A stretch of DNA of 64,000 bases from assembly GCA_030278955.1 (NCBI GenBank), contig JAOANR010000002.1, positions 7,491,982 to 7,555,981 of the forward strand, in the 5' to 3' direction. Position 1 is the stretch's first letter, and every line of letters begins with the position of its first letter. The notes below the pieces were generated by a model. That model made no database searches, was not told the origin of the DNA, and saw only the letters and a program-made list of their open reading frames with translations. Shown here in pieces: positions 43,281 to 53,911 of this stretch. Origin of the DNA: Hygrophila difformis (Eukaryota > Streptophyta > Magnoliopsida > Lamiales > Acanthaceae). Made by a program: the position numbers and the translations under genes.

Positions 43281-43770
43281 AGACTAGTCAAATTTAGGAC
43301 TAGAGAACAAGGCTGCTTATATAGCTATAATAAAACTTTAAGCTAGGAGCTTATTTTTGAGCAATCACAATTTTAACCCAATAACCAACCCACTACCCAA
43401 TAGTCTACATAAATATTTGTCCTTTTATGTCATTTCATACATTTTTTCACAGCTACAGCTAGTTGTACAAAACACTTAAATAGAACTGACAACTACAGCT
43501 CTCACAGCTCCTTACAGCTCCAGCTTGCAGCTACAGCTCACAGCTTCAGCTCTGCGTGCAGAACAGACCCTAAGTCAAAGTATCAGTGTAAATAGTACCA
43601 TAATACCCAATAGGGCAACAAAAAAAAAAAAAACTGAGATAGTATATGAATCCAAAACAAAAAAAATTAACTAAGTGACAGCACTAAATTGACATTTTTT
43701 CCCTCAATATCATCCCAAAAACTGAATCAAATTTTATTTTTGAATTTTATTGAAAGAAAATGCATTCAAA
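43281..43770. other. Intergenic DNA with CAGCT-rich MITE-like end
   Basis: 43430-43570 has many CAGCTC/CAGCTAC blocks and ends in CAGAACAGACCCTAA, whose complement TTAGGGTCTGTTCTG resembles non-autonomous hAT ends. The matching left end was not found. The rest is AT-rich with short A runs. Confidence 0.35.
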
Positions 43771-44379
43771 GAAAAGGATCACGTTTGACTTTTATTTTCT
43801 GAGGCGTCAATGGAGAGTGTACAATGTTTGGATGTGGTTATGGCTGAATTTGGTCATCAATCAGGGCTTCGAATTAATGTTAATAAGTCTGCTGCTATTG
43901 CATCTGAGGTTAATGCAAAGAAAAGAACCATGTTTGGATGACCTTCTGCCATTGTTTCTCAGCTTGCAGTTGTGTTGAATATAAAGTTCAAGACTGACTT
44001 GGTTTCCTACCTTGGTTTTCCTATTTTCCATGGTGGGGGGTTAGGGCATCCCAGTTGGATTTCTTTGTTCATAAATTGGAAAAGGGCGTTATTGAATAAA
44101 GCCGGTCGTGTGACATTGGCTCGTGCGGTGCTCAATGCCATCCCTGCTTACATTGCTCAGAACATATGGATTCCCCTCATCCATTTGCCATAAAGTGGAC
44201 AACATCACTCGCAAATTCATTTGGAAGGATAGCCGTGGACATGGTTTTCATCTTGTCCGATGGGATGTTGTTGCATCGCCGAGAAGGTGTGGTGGTCTTG
44301 GGGTTCGTGAATGCGGTGATCTTAATGTTGCACTGCTTGGAAAACTTGTTTCTGATATTCTGTGCGGATTTGCTGCCAA
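43771..44379 (+). pseudogene. LINE reverse transcriptase fragment
   Basis: Broken frames encode SEASMESVQCLDVVMAEFG, SYLGFPIFHGG, LNKAGRVTLARAVLNAIP, WDVVASPRRCGGLGVREC and LNVALLGKL. These match the RT C-terminus and thumb of plant LINEs. The FADD box is decayed (GATCACGTTTGA). Several frameshifts and stops are present. Confidence 0.85.
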
Positions 44380-45740
44380 TGGCGGAAGCAGTTCTTCGCC
44401 AGGGGTCAAATGACGCCCCTCGATTTCCTTTTTATTTTTATAAATAGAAAAATAATATTTTAATATATGTTTCCCCAATCTAAACCCTATAATGCTATAC
44501 ATCTCATTGCATGCCTCCCTCGTCCATCTCTTGGAAGCTTTGTGCGGTCTCCACTCACCACACCAGTCCACATTATTTTTTTTAAGCATCAATAGTTGTA
44601 ATCTGTCAAGGTTTGAACCAAGAAGCCAATTTAAAAAGACCTGGAGATACACGTTGGAATTCATATTATTTCACTAATGTGAGCTTGATTAAGTTATTTT
44701 CTTCGGTTGTTGGTGTACTTGAGTATCTTGAACAAAGTGGTGAAGATGCGGCTCATTGTGGTAAAGCGAAAACACTTTTGCGAAATATTTGTGCTTTGTG
44801 TTTGCTTTTGTGTTGCATTTGATGAAATTAATATTGGGCATTACTTTTGATTTGTCCTTAGCATTGCAAAGAAAGACCAAGATCTTGCAAATGCCATGAA
44901 GGTTGTTAAAATTGCCAAAGAAAGATTACAAAATTTGAGAGAAAGTGGGTGGGGTGAATTGTTAGAAGATGCTTCTAGCTTTTTTGTGGAAAATGATAGT
45001 TTTGTGCCTAATATGGATGATGACGTCATAATTTATGGAAGAGTTGGAAGGGTAAAGAGATCTGCACAAGTGAGCAACTTTTATCATTATAAAGTTGAAG
45101 TATTTTGAGTGATTATAGATCTTCAACTTTCAGAGTTGAATGATCGTTTTCACAACACCAACACCGAGTTGCTTGGATTGATTGCTTGTTTTGATCCAAG
45201 TAAATTATTTGTTGCATTTGATAAGAAGGCTTTGATGAAGTTGGCTACATTTTACCCATATGAGTTTTCTGATCATGCCCTTGAAAAAACTAATTTGAGA
45301 ATTATATTAGAGATGTGAGAAATGATCCCGACTTCTCCAATTTGGTTGATACTAATGGACTTGCTAAGTAATTGGTTGAAAAGAACAAGGACGGAACTTA
45401 TCCATTGGTGTATTTGTTGATCAAATTATCCTTAATTTTACCTGTGGCAACAGCGACAGTAGAAAAGGTATTTTCTGTAATGAAGATTGTCAAATCCGAG
45501 TTACGTAATCGGATGGGTGATGAAACATTGAACGATTCTTTATTGTCTTTTGTTGAAAAAGAATTATTAGATGAGGTAAGTATAGATGAAATCATGAATT
45601 ATTTTTAAGAAATGTCGGTACGTCGAAGAGTATTGTAATTATTATTTTGAATGATAAAAAATATAGTTTGATTATTGTTGCGTAATATTTTAATTTTCTT
45701 TAAATTTCGCACACCCTGGACTGGAATCCTAGTTCCGCCA
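44380..45740 (+). mobile_element. hAT transposon relic (TTF/zf-MYM-type transposase), nested in LINE
   Basis: Approximate termini TGGCGGAAGCAG at the left and TAGTTCCGCCA at the right are inverted. AGGGGTCAAATGACGCCCCT near the left end is usual for this hAT group. Both borders cut the LINE reading. The 8-bp target duplication could not be made out, so ends are approximate. The coding remains are C-terminal only. Confidence 0.75.
44613..45608 (+). pseudogene. hAT transposase C-terminal fragments
   Basis: Pieces in order: RPGDTRWNSYYFT (44613-44822), a segment with RLQNLRESGWGELLEDASSF (44896-45108), LQLSELNDRFHNTNTELL with CFDPSKLFVAFDKKAL (45109-45318), and the hAT dimerization domain YPLVYLLIKLSLILPVATA...RNRMGDETLNDSL (45372-45608). 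This order matches TTF-type/zf-MYM hAT transposases. The zinc finger and catalytic N-terminal parts are absent, and stops separate the pieces. It is inactive. Confidence 0.88.
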
Positions 45741-47060
45741 CTATCTGATGCTCCTTGGGTGCAATTATTCACCAGTAAGTATGGTTGTGGAGCGGGTAGC
45801 TTTATGCCTAGACCGGCATCATCTCCGACCTATAAAGCCCTTGTCCGTGCTGCGCCCTTCTTTTTGCAAGGGATTCAGCTGCAGATTGGCGATGGTAGGT
45901 GTAGCTTTAGGCATGGTAGATGACTGAGTGGTGGACCAATTGCTCCGCGTGCATATCTTCGTTGCACGTCCGGGATGTTTTTGTGGAAGGCCGTTGGCTT
46001 TGGAATTCTTTGATGACAGTCCTGCCGCCTTCTATTGTAGTTGAAATTAGTGAGCTTGGACCTATTTCTCTTCATGATGATGCTGTTGATTCGTGGTGTT
46101 GGATGGGGAATGCTAAAAGGCCGACACTCGGTTGCCTCGGGTTATGATTGGATTCTTCATAATAGGGGGGTGTGTGCAGAGATGATGATAAGGCATGGCT
46201 TTGGAAGCTTCATCATCCAGAAAAATTAAAGATGTTATGGCTTTTGCTGTGGGATTCTTTGCCTACGAATGTTGTTCGGTTTCATCGTGAATTGTCGCCA
46301 ACCCCTACCTGTTCCATTTGTGGATTGGCTGATGAAACCAGTGAGCATATTATCTTTAATTGTTCTTGGGCAGCATCTGCTTGGAATTTAGTTGGGGGGT
46401 ATTCCTGCATCTCAACAGAATATTGCTTCTTGGTTTTGTGGGGTCTGCCGTGGTTGGACCAGCTTGCAATGGGGCTCTTTTTTGGTGCATGTGGCAAGGT
46501 AGCAATAAGTATTGCATGCAATCTGTTGTGCCATCTTCACAAGAGCTGTTGTGGCGTCTGCTACTCACATGGGGTTGGCTCTAGATCGTGTTGCCAGCAG
46601 CTCACCCAAGTCAGATCCACTTCGTCTCATCTCTTGGAATCCGCAGGGTCATCTTCGTCGATGGAAGTTCATTAGGAAATCCTGATCCTTCAGGCTTTGG
46701 GTGTGTTATTCGAATTGGTGGAAGGCATGTCTGGACTTGTGGGGGTGAATTCAAATTTAGTTGCGGAGGATTTTGGCTCTTTAGATGAGGGGCTTTGTTT
46801 CTGCTTCTTGTTTGTTTGATTCTAAGGAGGCCTTACGACTTATTGGTAAAGACCTCCCCAGGGATCATTGCATGTTTCCTTTGGTGCATAACATTATAAG
46901 TATTTTGGCCCAAACCCCTGGGCTTCATTGGTTCCACATTTTTCGTGAAGACAATTCTGTTGCAGATGCTTTGGCAAAGCAGGAGCTAAGGCATTGGAGT
47001 TTTTTACGACATGGACATTTCCACCGAACGAGGTGCAACCTCTACTTTCGGCGGATATGA
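45741..47060 (+). pseudogene. LINE zf-RVT and RNase H remnant
   Basis: Broken frames give APFFLQGIQLQIGDG (45780-45923), WLWKLHHPEKLKMLWLLLWD and CSICGLADETSEHIIFNCSW (46172-46420), then RNase H pieces FVDGSSLGNPDPSGFGCVI (46640-46720), DSKEALRLIGKDLP and EDNSVADALAKQE (46785-46990). The domain order matches ORF2 of the LINE at 36239. Many stops. Confidence 0.85.
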
Positions 47061-47127
47061 CGGGAGTCGCTTGTGCGTCACCATTACCAAAAAAAAAAAA
47101 AAACAAACAAACAAACAAAACAAAAAA

Positions 47128-47692
47128 ATATATGGAACTATGGAAGCCACTAGTTACAGAACCACAACAATAGCCACTTCACAGTCAAGAGTCCGTTAAA
47201 AATCGATTTGAAGTTGGAATAATGACTTCATGTAGCAATTCCGAACATCTACAATTGTCATAAATAGTACACATTACTGCAACACTAAAACTGGAAAGAA
47301 AAAACTCCTCAGATATAACCAATATTGTGACATAATAACTACACCCAGCACAACTCTGAGATGCTAAAACAGATCCTCTAAGTGAAGAGTACAAGACACA
47401 GATCATCTGGCATGTATACAAAACCTCAAAATGGATCCAGATTTCCTGCAGTTTCAAGGCGGTTCATCCTACCAGGTCACAACTGTCGCCGAATTTACCT
47501 CAAGTCCGTCTCCTCCACTTGATTCGAACATTTACTGCGTTGGAATGATAACTCATGGTTATTTTGTTAGGACGAAACAGGAATCTTACCAGATATGAAG
47601 TTTCGAAAATTTCACATTTCATGTACTACTACAAATACACAGTGAATGGTGTCTGGCCAGTATTTCCTCAAGAGCTCCAGATTACAGATACC
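47128..47692 (-). other. 3' flank / 3' UTR of the J-domain gene
   Basis: No other gene is seen between the LINE tail and the stop codon at 47693. The minus strand here should hold the 3' UTR of the J-domain/DUF3444 gene. No clear poly(A) signal was assigned. Confidence 0.4.
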
Positions 47693-49963
47693 TCATCTCT
47701 TTCGACCAACCCCTTCCACATTGACAGACTTCTTTGGAGTCCTCTTACTCTTAGAGTCCACAGGAATAGCATTATCCACTGCTCTTTTTGATCCAGAAGC
47801 TGTATTTATACATTCCACCTTCACTTTGCTAGGGTAGGACAAGTCCTCAGGTTTCATAGGGAGCGCAGCAGGATCAAGTTCTACAGAACCCACTGGAACA
47901 CCTTCTCTTTCAGCTCCAGTCATTTTTACATAGGGAACCCGGTGGGAAAATTTGTACAGCTCATCAGGTCTTATCAGAAATGAATTGTCCTCACTTTTGC
48001 TAGCTCTCTGAAAAAGACTCACAAATCCTCCCACTTTATCCAAATAACAAACTTTTACCCCGCTATCTGCAACAAAATTAGAAAGCACCTCCACAACTTC
48101 ATATTTAAACTCCACATGATTCTCTGGATCAGAAGCCCAGTTGGTATTCCAGTCCTGGAAGATTGCCCAAATTTCCCCCACCCTCGGGTATATGACTAAA
48201 GAACCCCTCTTCTGGCCCTTCTCACAGTGCACTTGATGGGAAAATGATAAACGTATAGGTGTTTCCTCAGTTTGACCAAACTTAAAAGTGCCACAACCAA
48301 CAGGCAACTCATTTTTCACCCATTGCCCAAAAACACTACTTATAGGAACAGCTTCCAACCATGTGATGATCAAACTAAATGGATTCTGGCATACTTTCTT
48401 CACCTTAGCATAGAATCTGGGCATGTCATCCAATGTATCATAACAAGCCCAGAATTGATTGGCAGCAAATTTTTTCTCTTCTCGCACATTATCAAAATCA
48501 CTAAATTCTGGATCAGGACAATCTATAGCAGGACCATCAGTAGAAGATGAATCTTTCTGAAGGTCAGTTTCATCTTCATATGTCTTAGCAGAAGATTTGA
48601 CATGTTTTTCTCCGCTTGACTTGCCCTCTTCATCATTGTCTTGCTTGTGAAAGCTGTCTTGATTGTCATGCTTTGTACGATCGTTGGCTGATGCATTCTT
48701 TTGTGCGCTTTCTTGATTTTCCTTGGTTGCTTGTGCTCTCTTGAGGCTAGCAAGACCTTCCTCATCAATTTCATTATAAGTGACATTCCGCCTTTTCCGG
48801 GATGATCTCCGCGGGCTATGGTCATTAGGTTCAAGCATATCTTCTAACTCAGATTCACTTGAGAAATCAGAGCCCTCAGATTCTGATAACTTTTTGCCCT
48901 TTGCTTTGTTTTTGGGGTCGGATATTTTCCTCTTGAGTGTTGCATCACCATAAGATGATCCAACTTCCTTTGCACTGTGGAAGGATTTTCCATTTTGCAT
49001 ATCCGATTTTTTGGTCTTCACATCCCCCTTGGCATTGGGAGGACTAGCAACCCCTTCAGAACTTCTTCCTGCCCGTGCACCTGGTTTTGGATGAACAGCT
49101 TGTCCACTGGATGTCCCTTGTGTCCCTGCTTGTGATGTTGAAGGTCCTTTCTCATTTGGAATGCTCGTCTTCAAATTACCTTGCTTTGGAGCAACTTTTT
49201 CCTGAGAAGCCGCAGATTGACTTGCTCCGGGCCTAGAAGTCCTACAGTGATCAGATTGACCCGATTTAGATCCCACAGAAGTACCCTTTACAGAGATTTC
49301 ATGACCAACAAAAACCTTGGCACACGTCTGGCAGCGCAAACTTTTCCTTACAAACTGTTTAAGGTACTGGTATCTGACACCACAAAATGGGCAAGCCGTC
49401 CAGAAAACTCCTTCCCTGGCTGAGGATCCGGGTTGAGCTGCTTGATGCTGATTCATATTGCTATAACCATTAGAAGCATTGTGTTGAGCATTGTTTTGCT
49501 TCTTGCATTGAGAACTTGTCTGTACGTGATGAGAACGTGGATTTACAGCACCCGATTTAACAATAAATCTAATTTTGTTGTCATACGCAGATTTCTTGGT
49601 GGGGTCTGAAAGCACTGTATTTGCTTCACATATCAACTTAAAAGCACCCTCCGCGCCTGGAAATCTGTTCTTGTCAGGATGGAGACTAAGGGCCAACCGT
49701 CGATACTGCTTCTTGACGGTCAACTCATCTGCCAACTTTTCAACCTGAAGGATTCCATACCAATCCTTTTCAGATCCAAGTACTCTATTTTGAGCTGAAC
49801 AGTGAACATCACAGATGCTTATCAACTGGCTAATATTTTCTAGTCCTGGGTATAGACTTCTTGCTTTCAAAGCAATCTTCCGAGCAGCTAAAAATTCATT
49901 TTTCTCCATCTTCTGCTCAGCAATTGACTTTGCTCGGATGGCCTCATCTTTGTTGCATTCCAT
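47693..49963 (-). CDS. J-domain protein with DUF3444 (plant DnaJ-like)
   Basis: A single uninterrupted 756-codon exon. Residues 1-60 are the N-terminal helical region typical of the family (MECNKDEAIRAKSIAEQKM). Residues 67-130 are a J domain with HPD at 95-97, which stimulates Hsp70 ATPase. A zinc-ribbon-like CPFC (191-194) and CQTC (211-214) pair follows. Residues 225-500 are low-complexity, Ser/Lys/Glu-rich, with an acidic patch and RRSSRKRR, and look disordered. Residues 502-702 are DUF3444 (NQFWACYDTLDDMPRFYAKV; GEIWAIFQDWN). The tail KSKRTPKK...GRKR is a probable nuclear signal. The domain set is plant-specific. Its client and exact role are unknown to me; nuclear location is inferred. 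The start is the first ATG and begins the conserved MECNKDEA motif. Confidence 0.93.
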   Translation of the reverse strand: MECNKDEAIRAKSIAEQKMEKNEFLAARKIALKARSLYPGLENISQLISICDVHCSAQNRVLGSEKDWYGILQVEKLADELTVKKQYRRLALSLHPDKNRFPGAEGAFKLICEANTVLSDPTKKSAYDNKIRFIVKSGAVNPRSHHVQTSSQCKKQNNAQHNASNGYSNMNQHQAAQPGSSAREGVFWTACPFCGVRYQYLKQFVRKSLRCQTCAKVFVGHEISVKGTSVGSKSGQSDHCRTSRPGASQSAASQEKVAPKQGNLKTSIPNEKGPSTSQAGTQGTSSGQAVHPKPGARAGRSSEGVASPPNAKGDVKTKKSDMQNGKSFHSAKEVGSSYGDATLKRKISDPKNKAKGKKLSESEGSDFSSESELEDMLEPNDHSPRRSSRKRRNVTYNEIDEEGLASLKRAQATKENQESAQKNASANDRTKHDNQDSFHKQDNDEEGKSSGEKHVKSSAKTYEDETDLQKDSSSTDGPAIDCPDPEFSDFDNVREEKKFAANQFWACYDTLDDMPRFYAKVKKVCQNPFSLIITWLEAVPISSVFGQWVKNELPVGCGTFKFGQTEETPIRLSFSHQVHCEKGQKRGSLVIYPRVGEIWAIFQDWNTNWASDPENHVEFKYEVVEVLSNFVADSGVKVCYLDKVGGFVSLFQRASKSEDNSFLIRPDELYKFSHRVPYVKMTGAEREGVPVGSVELDPAALPMKPEDLSYPSKVKVECINTASGSKRAVDNAIPVDSKSKRTPKKSVNVEGVGRKR

Positions 49964-49969
49964 TCCTTA

Positions 49970-50420
49970 TATAATGACTAGGAAAGTAGAAGTACTAGTG
50001 GATTCTACTCTTGCTCAAATCATATAACTCTGTTTTTCCCTCTGGAGTGACCAAACAACATATTAGTTTGATCCTACAAGCACATTAATAATCACATCAT
50101 CCCACCTGAAACGCGAAGAATGATATTATTAGACCCACTTAGTTCTAAAATTAATGTCAACCATTCACATGAGAGCAGTGTATAAAACACGCAAGGATAC
50201 TGCCTATTACATTTGAGCACAACAAAATCACTCGCATGCCACTGGGGTTATGACTTTAACGAATAGGACAGGGCAGACAAAATACATATGGCCTTGAATA
50301 CCCACCTCTTCTTCCAACAGTCCAACAAGTCACGTGAGACCACACCTATTCCACAACCACAACTCATATACCTGAGAGGCGGATTAAAAAAAACACTCAA
50401 TATTGTAAAACAAAAAACAA

Positions 50421-50473
<53 letters not shown>

Positions 50474-51870
50474 AGAAGAAGAAGAAGAAGAAGAAGAAAG
50501 AAAACAACACTAGCGCTGTAGCCTTTTCAACCTCAAAAATCAGGAGACAAAACATGCCCAGAACAAGATTGTTATAGAAATTACACAATAATCATTGAAG
50601 ATTTAATACATAGTATCATCACTAACAGATGAATGAGTGTGAACACAATTTGGTTTTCGACATTGAAACAACAGTAAACCTGAGTTCAAGCGTAAAGCCG
50701 TAAACAACCAATAAAAGAATAACCTAAATCAGTTTCTATTCTGACCAGGTTTTTAACATTCGGAATCTCTACTGAACCAAAGGGTATTGTCTTATCAACC
50801 CACTTTAACTTTAAAAATATGTGGAGCAATTATACAAACCAAACATTTCAAAGTAACTTAGTTTATTAGGTAACTGAACCCCAGAGCGATATGTTTGAGC
50901 TTGTGAACACAAACTCAAGGGCATGAATGAGGCCTCAATCTGAAGTCTAAATTATTAAGATGGGAATGAAATTTTTTAATAATTTAACGTGTAAGAATGT
51001 CTCTAATTAAATGATAAGTAAATCCACTTTATTCATTTAATATATAATTTACTATCATAAAACATGCTTAAGTATAAAAATGGCTTTATCAAATATAGGT
51101 CATTAATATATATATATATATATATATTAGAAATGGATTAGAAATAAATATAAAATGCCATATAATATAGATTAGAGATATATAAAGATAGTTTTACAAC
51201 TTTATCGATATATCGCATCAGCATAAACCATTCTTTAGGCAGGACGCAATTGCTAGGCAGACGGGATGAACACCAAGGAATTGCTGTCCCAAGCTTAAAA
51301 ACATTGTATGCAGCTGGAGACTTTACGCTTTTCTTCCTCTTCGTTTTCTGCCTCAAGCACCCTAAGAGGACTAAAATACTTTTTGATCCTATGTGCAATG
51401 ACAGAGGCGAAAGCTCATCTACTCACTTAGAGGATACATGGAAGTGAAATGACAAAATATTAAAAATCAAAAGATGACGAATCACATCCTGACCCAGAAG
51501 GCAAAAATGAGACCAAATCACCAATAAATAAGCTTAAGAAACTACAGAACAACATCTATATCGCAAATATAGAGATGCTCAGAACACTCAAAACTTTTCT
51601 TACAAGTCGCACTTTTGACTTTAACAAAAACACTCAAGTCATGCTCCGTCTTCCTACTCAAATAATAGCCAACAAACATCAAAACAATATAGATCACACA
51701 GAATTTGCAAACTCTAACCCTAAAAATAGAAGGCTAAAGCCCAGAAACCCAAAACAGCAAAACCATGTTATGAATAACAATTGCCACCATCCGAGAGCAT
51801 AAAATTTCAAATAAGAACGCGAAATGCGAATCCTGACGAAATCCAAGCGCATGCACGCACTCACGCACCT
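49970..51870 (-). other. 5'-UTR intron of the J-domain gene (predicted)
   Basis: No coding sequence is seen between the start codon and a leader-like exon near 51871-52060. On the minus strand that exon ends GAGAAATAAG|GTGCGTGAG, a good donor. The acceptor near 49970-50040 is unclear. The stretch holds AT-rich sequence, a poly(A)/GAA tract (50415-50500) and a short TA microsatellite (51110-51127). Confidence 0.4.
50415..50500. repeat. Homopolymer T/A and GAA microsatellite
   Basis: A T run (about 15) is followed directly by about 38 A and then about ten GAA/AAG units. On the gene strand this is TTC repeats, then T, then A. The adjoining T and A runs form a perfect foldback. Confidence 0.9.
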
Positions 51871-52060
51871 TATTTCTCCCCTGGTATCGACACAGAGCCC
51901 TGAGAAAAACAACCCCAAAGATTGAGGAAAGGTTTATCTAGGAATGAGTCAGGAGAGATTTACTCAACGAGAGAGGGAACTGAGTGGAGGGAAGTGGAAT
52001 GGAGGGAGGCGATTTTCCTCGAGAGCAGCAGAGAAGAAACCCTCAATTCAGAAAATCCCT
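51871..52060 (-). other. 5' UTR exon of the J-domain gene (predicted)
   Basis: On the minus strand the sequence reads like a plant leader, CT-rich (GAGGGTTTCTTCTCTGCTGC; CACTTCCCTCCACTCAG), without a long frame, and ends at the donor noted above. Direction agrees with the CDS. Confidence 0.45.
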
Positions 52061-52186
52061 TTTGCCCCCAAAATTTCTGTGAATGTTTGATTTGGGAGAA
52101 GTTGAAAGGAGGGTTTTTGTTGACCTCACAAATCAATGGCATAGAACACTCTAGAACATCATACAAATGGGCTTGGGCTTAAGTTT

Positions 52187-52206
52187 GGGCCGGCCCAATG
52201 GGCCTA
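52187..52206 (-). promoter_or_regulatory. Site II-like GGCCCA/TGGGCC cluster upstream of the J-domain gene
   Basis: GGGCCGGCCCAATGGGCCTA holds overlapping TGGGCC/GGCCCA motifs about 130 bp upstream of the predicted leader. TCP-binding site II elements of this type are common in plant housekeeping promoters. Confidence 0.5.
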
Positions 52207-52267
52207 ACTTTCAAATTTTTGATCTTGTTGAGAATGCATGTAAAGTTGTATCTCAGTGGTTAAAGAG

Positions 52268-52672
52268 TAGAGCTATTCGAACTCGACTCGACTCGACTCG
52301 ACTCGAAGAAGCTCGACTCGTATTCGAAAAATTCGAGTCGAGTTGAGTAATAGAGTAAGGTACTCAAGTATTGAGCTAGAGCTCGAGCTCGAGCCCGAGC
52401 TCGAGCCCAAAGACATGATACTCGTACTCGACTCGAGTGCTCTTCTAGTATCGAGTCAAGTGTCGAGTACTAGACTCGATTTTTTCTAAATTTTTTAATA
52501 TTTAAAAAAATGCAAAAAAAGAAATATACTCGAGAAGCTTGAGTACTAACTTGAGCTGGAGCTCAAGAATGACAAAAATAAAAAGAAAAAAATAACCGAG
52601 CTCGAGTAGCTTGACTACTCGACTTGATTGACCAAGAAAAACTCGACTCGACTCGACTCGTTATCACCCCTA
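52268..52672. mobile_element. hAT-like foldback MITE rich in GACTC/GAGTC and GAGCTC
   Basis: The left end TAGAGCTATTCGAACTCGAC and right end (complement) TAGGGGTGATAACGAGTCGAG are imperfect inverted repeats. Inside are ACTCG pentamer tandems (52279-52298, 52641-52660) and GAGCTCGAGC blocks (52380-52406). No clear 8-bp duplication was found. Confidence 0.6.
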
Positions 52673-53648
52673 ATCTAGATTGTTGTTGTAATCAAAATTG
52701 AAATTGAAATTATAGTTTGAGTAGTTATGAGTTGAGGAAGAGAATGGATTTTTCGGGTATTCCATCTCATCCCACGTGCTAGCCGCGCGAAAGGCCGATT
52801 AGGATTCTGCATTCACTCGGTTCGCTAAATAAAGGGACAAGTCTATAGAGGGGAAATCCCTAACACCCCAATAGGAATTAAGTAAGTTGTAACAAGCAGG
52901 CCAACTCAAAGTGGTCTCATGAAATGACGTAATTCATACGATTGAATCGGATAGAATCGAATCTTACCTAGAATCGATAACATGCTTAATATTGTGTATC
53001 ATATAATAGTTAAAATAAATAATTTTCGACTCAACATGACTCTTAGAAGTTTAAACTAGGTTGGTTTATATGTAAACAACTTGAGTTATAGCTCATTCGT
53101 AAAATAAACTTATAACTGACTTTTTTTAGTTTTCAACTAAGCTATATAAAGCACACGAGTGAGATTCATGTGTATTTCAGAAATGTGATACTAAAACTTC
53201 ACCCGTTTGTAATTAATAAAATGAACTCGAAACTTCACCTGTTTTTAATTAACAAAATGAACTCGAATTTGACTTGTTAACAACTCGAAACAATCTAAAA
53301 GATTTGGTACTAAGCTTAGCTTGACAATAATCAGAGGCTATTTATTTTACTGATAAAAATCGATAGTGATCAAACTTCACTCATTTGTAATTACCAAAAT
53401 AAACTTAAACTTGACTTCTTAACAATTCGAACCAATCTAAAGACTTAGTACTCAAAATTAGCTCGCCTATACGGAAGGGATTCGTAGACATGCGCAGTTT
53501 GCCATAATGTGCAATATGTTATTTGTCTGTGATTCCAAGTAGGTCATTAGGTTGGCGTTGGATGCTTGTTATGTTGATCATTTTTGTGCCATCCATTGCT
53601 TGGCTACATTTGCAAGATTTTGCGTGCTCACCCTCGCTATCAGTTGTA
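52673..53648. other. Intergenic DNA with imperfect direct repeats
   Basis: A CTTCAC(C/T)...TGTTTxTAATTAxxAAAATGAACT motif recurs near 53195, 53235 and 53375, with longer matches between 53183-53335 and 53368-53465. No coding frame or RNA gene is supported. Confidence 0.4.
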
Positions 53649-53909
53649 CTTCCTCCGTCTCGGTATAATTGTTACGTTTGATTTTTTGACACTATTCACT
53701 ATTTAAGTTTGATTCAAATTTTTATCATAGTTCTGTAAGAAAAAACATAGTCAATTGAGATATGGTTAGATTCGTCTAATCTTGTAGTTTTAGACAATCA
53801 AAGTTTTATAATTTTTTTATTGTACACAATTTAAGTTATTAACCATTAAAAATGAGTATTGACATACGTGCCAGGTGGGTCCGTGACAAAAACAATGAGA
53901 CGGAGGTAG
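53649..53909. mobile_element. Stowaway-like MITE
   Basis: CTTCCTCCGTCTCGGTATAA and GAGACGGAGGTAG termini with TA at 53647-53648 and 53910-53911. The interior shares GATTCGTCTAATCTTGTAGTTTT with other copies. Confidence 0.85.
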
Positions 53910-53911
53910 TA

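Larger units (their letters stand above)
43771..47127 (+). mobile_element. 5'-truncated LINE, split by a hAT relic
   Basis: Plus-strand LINE pieces at 43771-44379 and 45741-47127 join across the hAT insertion. The first starts around the RT FADD box and carries LNKAGRVTLARAVLNAIPAY and KFIWKDSRGHGFHLV. The second carries the rest of RT, a zf-RVT block and RNase H, and ends in a poly(A)/CAAA tail at 47090-47127. It is a different, older LINE family member from 36123-42025. Confidence 0.85.

Noticed and set aside
46894..47118. Minus-strand 74-codon frame near the LINE tail
   Set aside because: Begins in the poly(A) tail complement and is antisense to RNase H.
52279..52660. CRISPR-like or satellite array from ACTCG repeats
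   Set aside because: The pentamer repeats are short, irregular and mirrored as part of a foldback MITE; no spacer structure.
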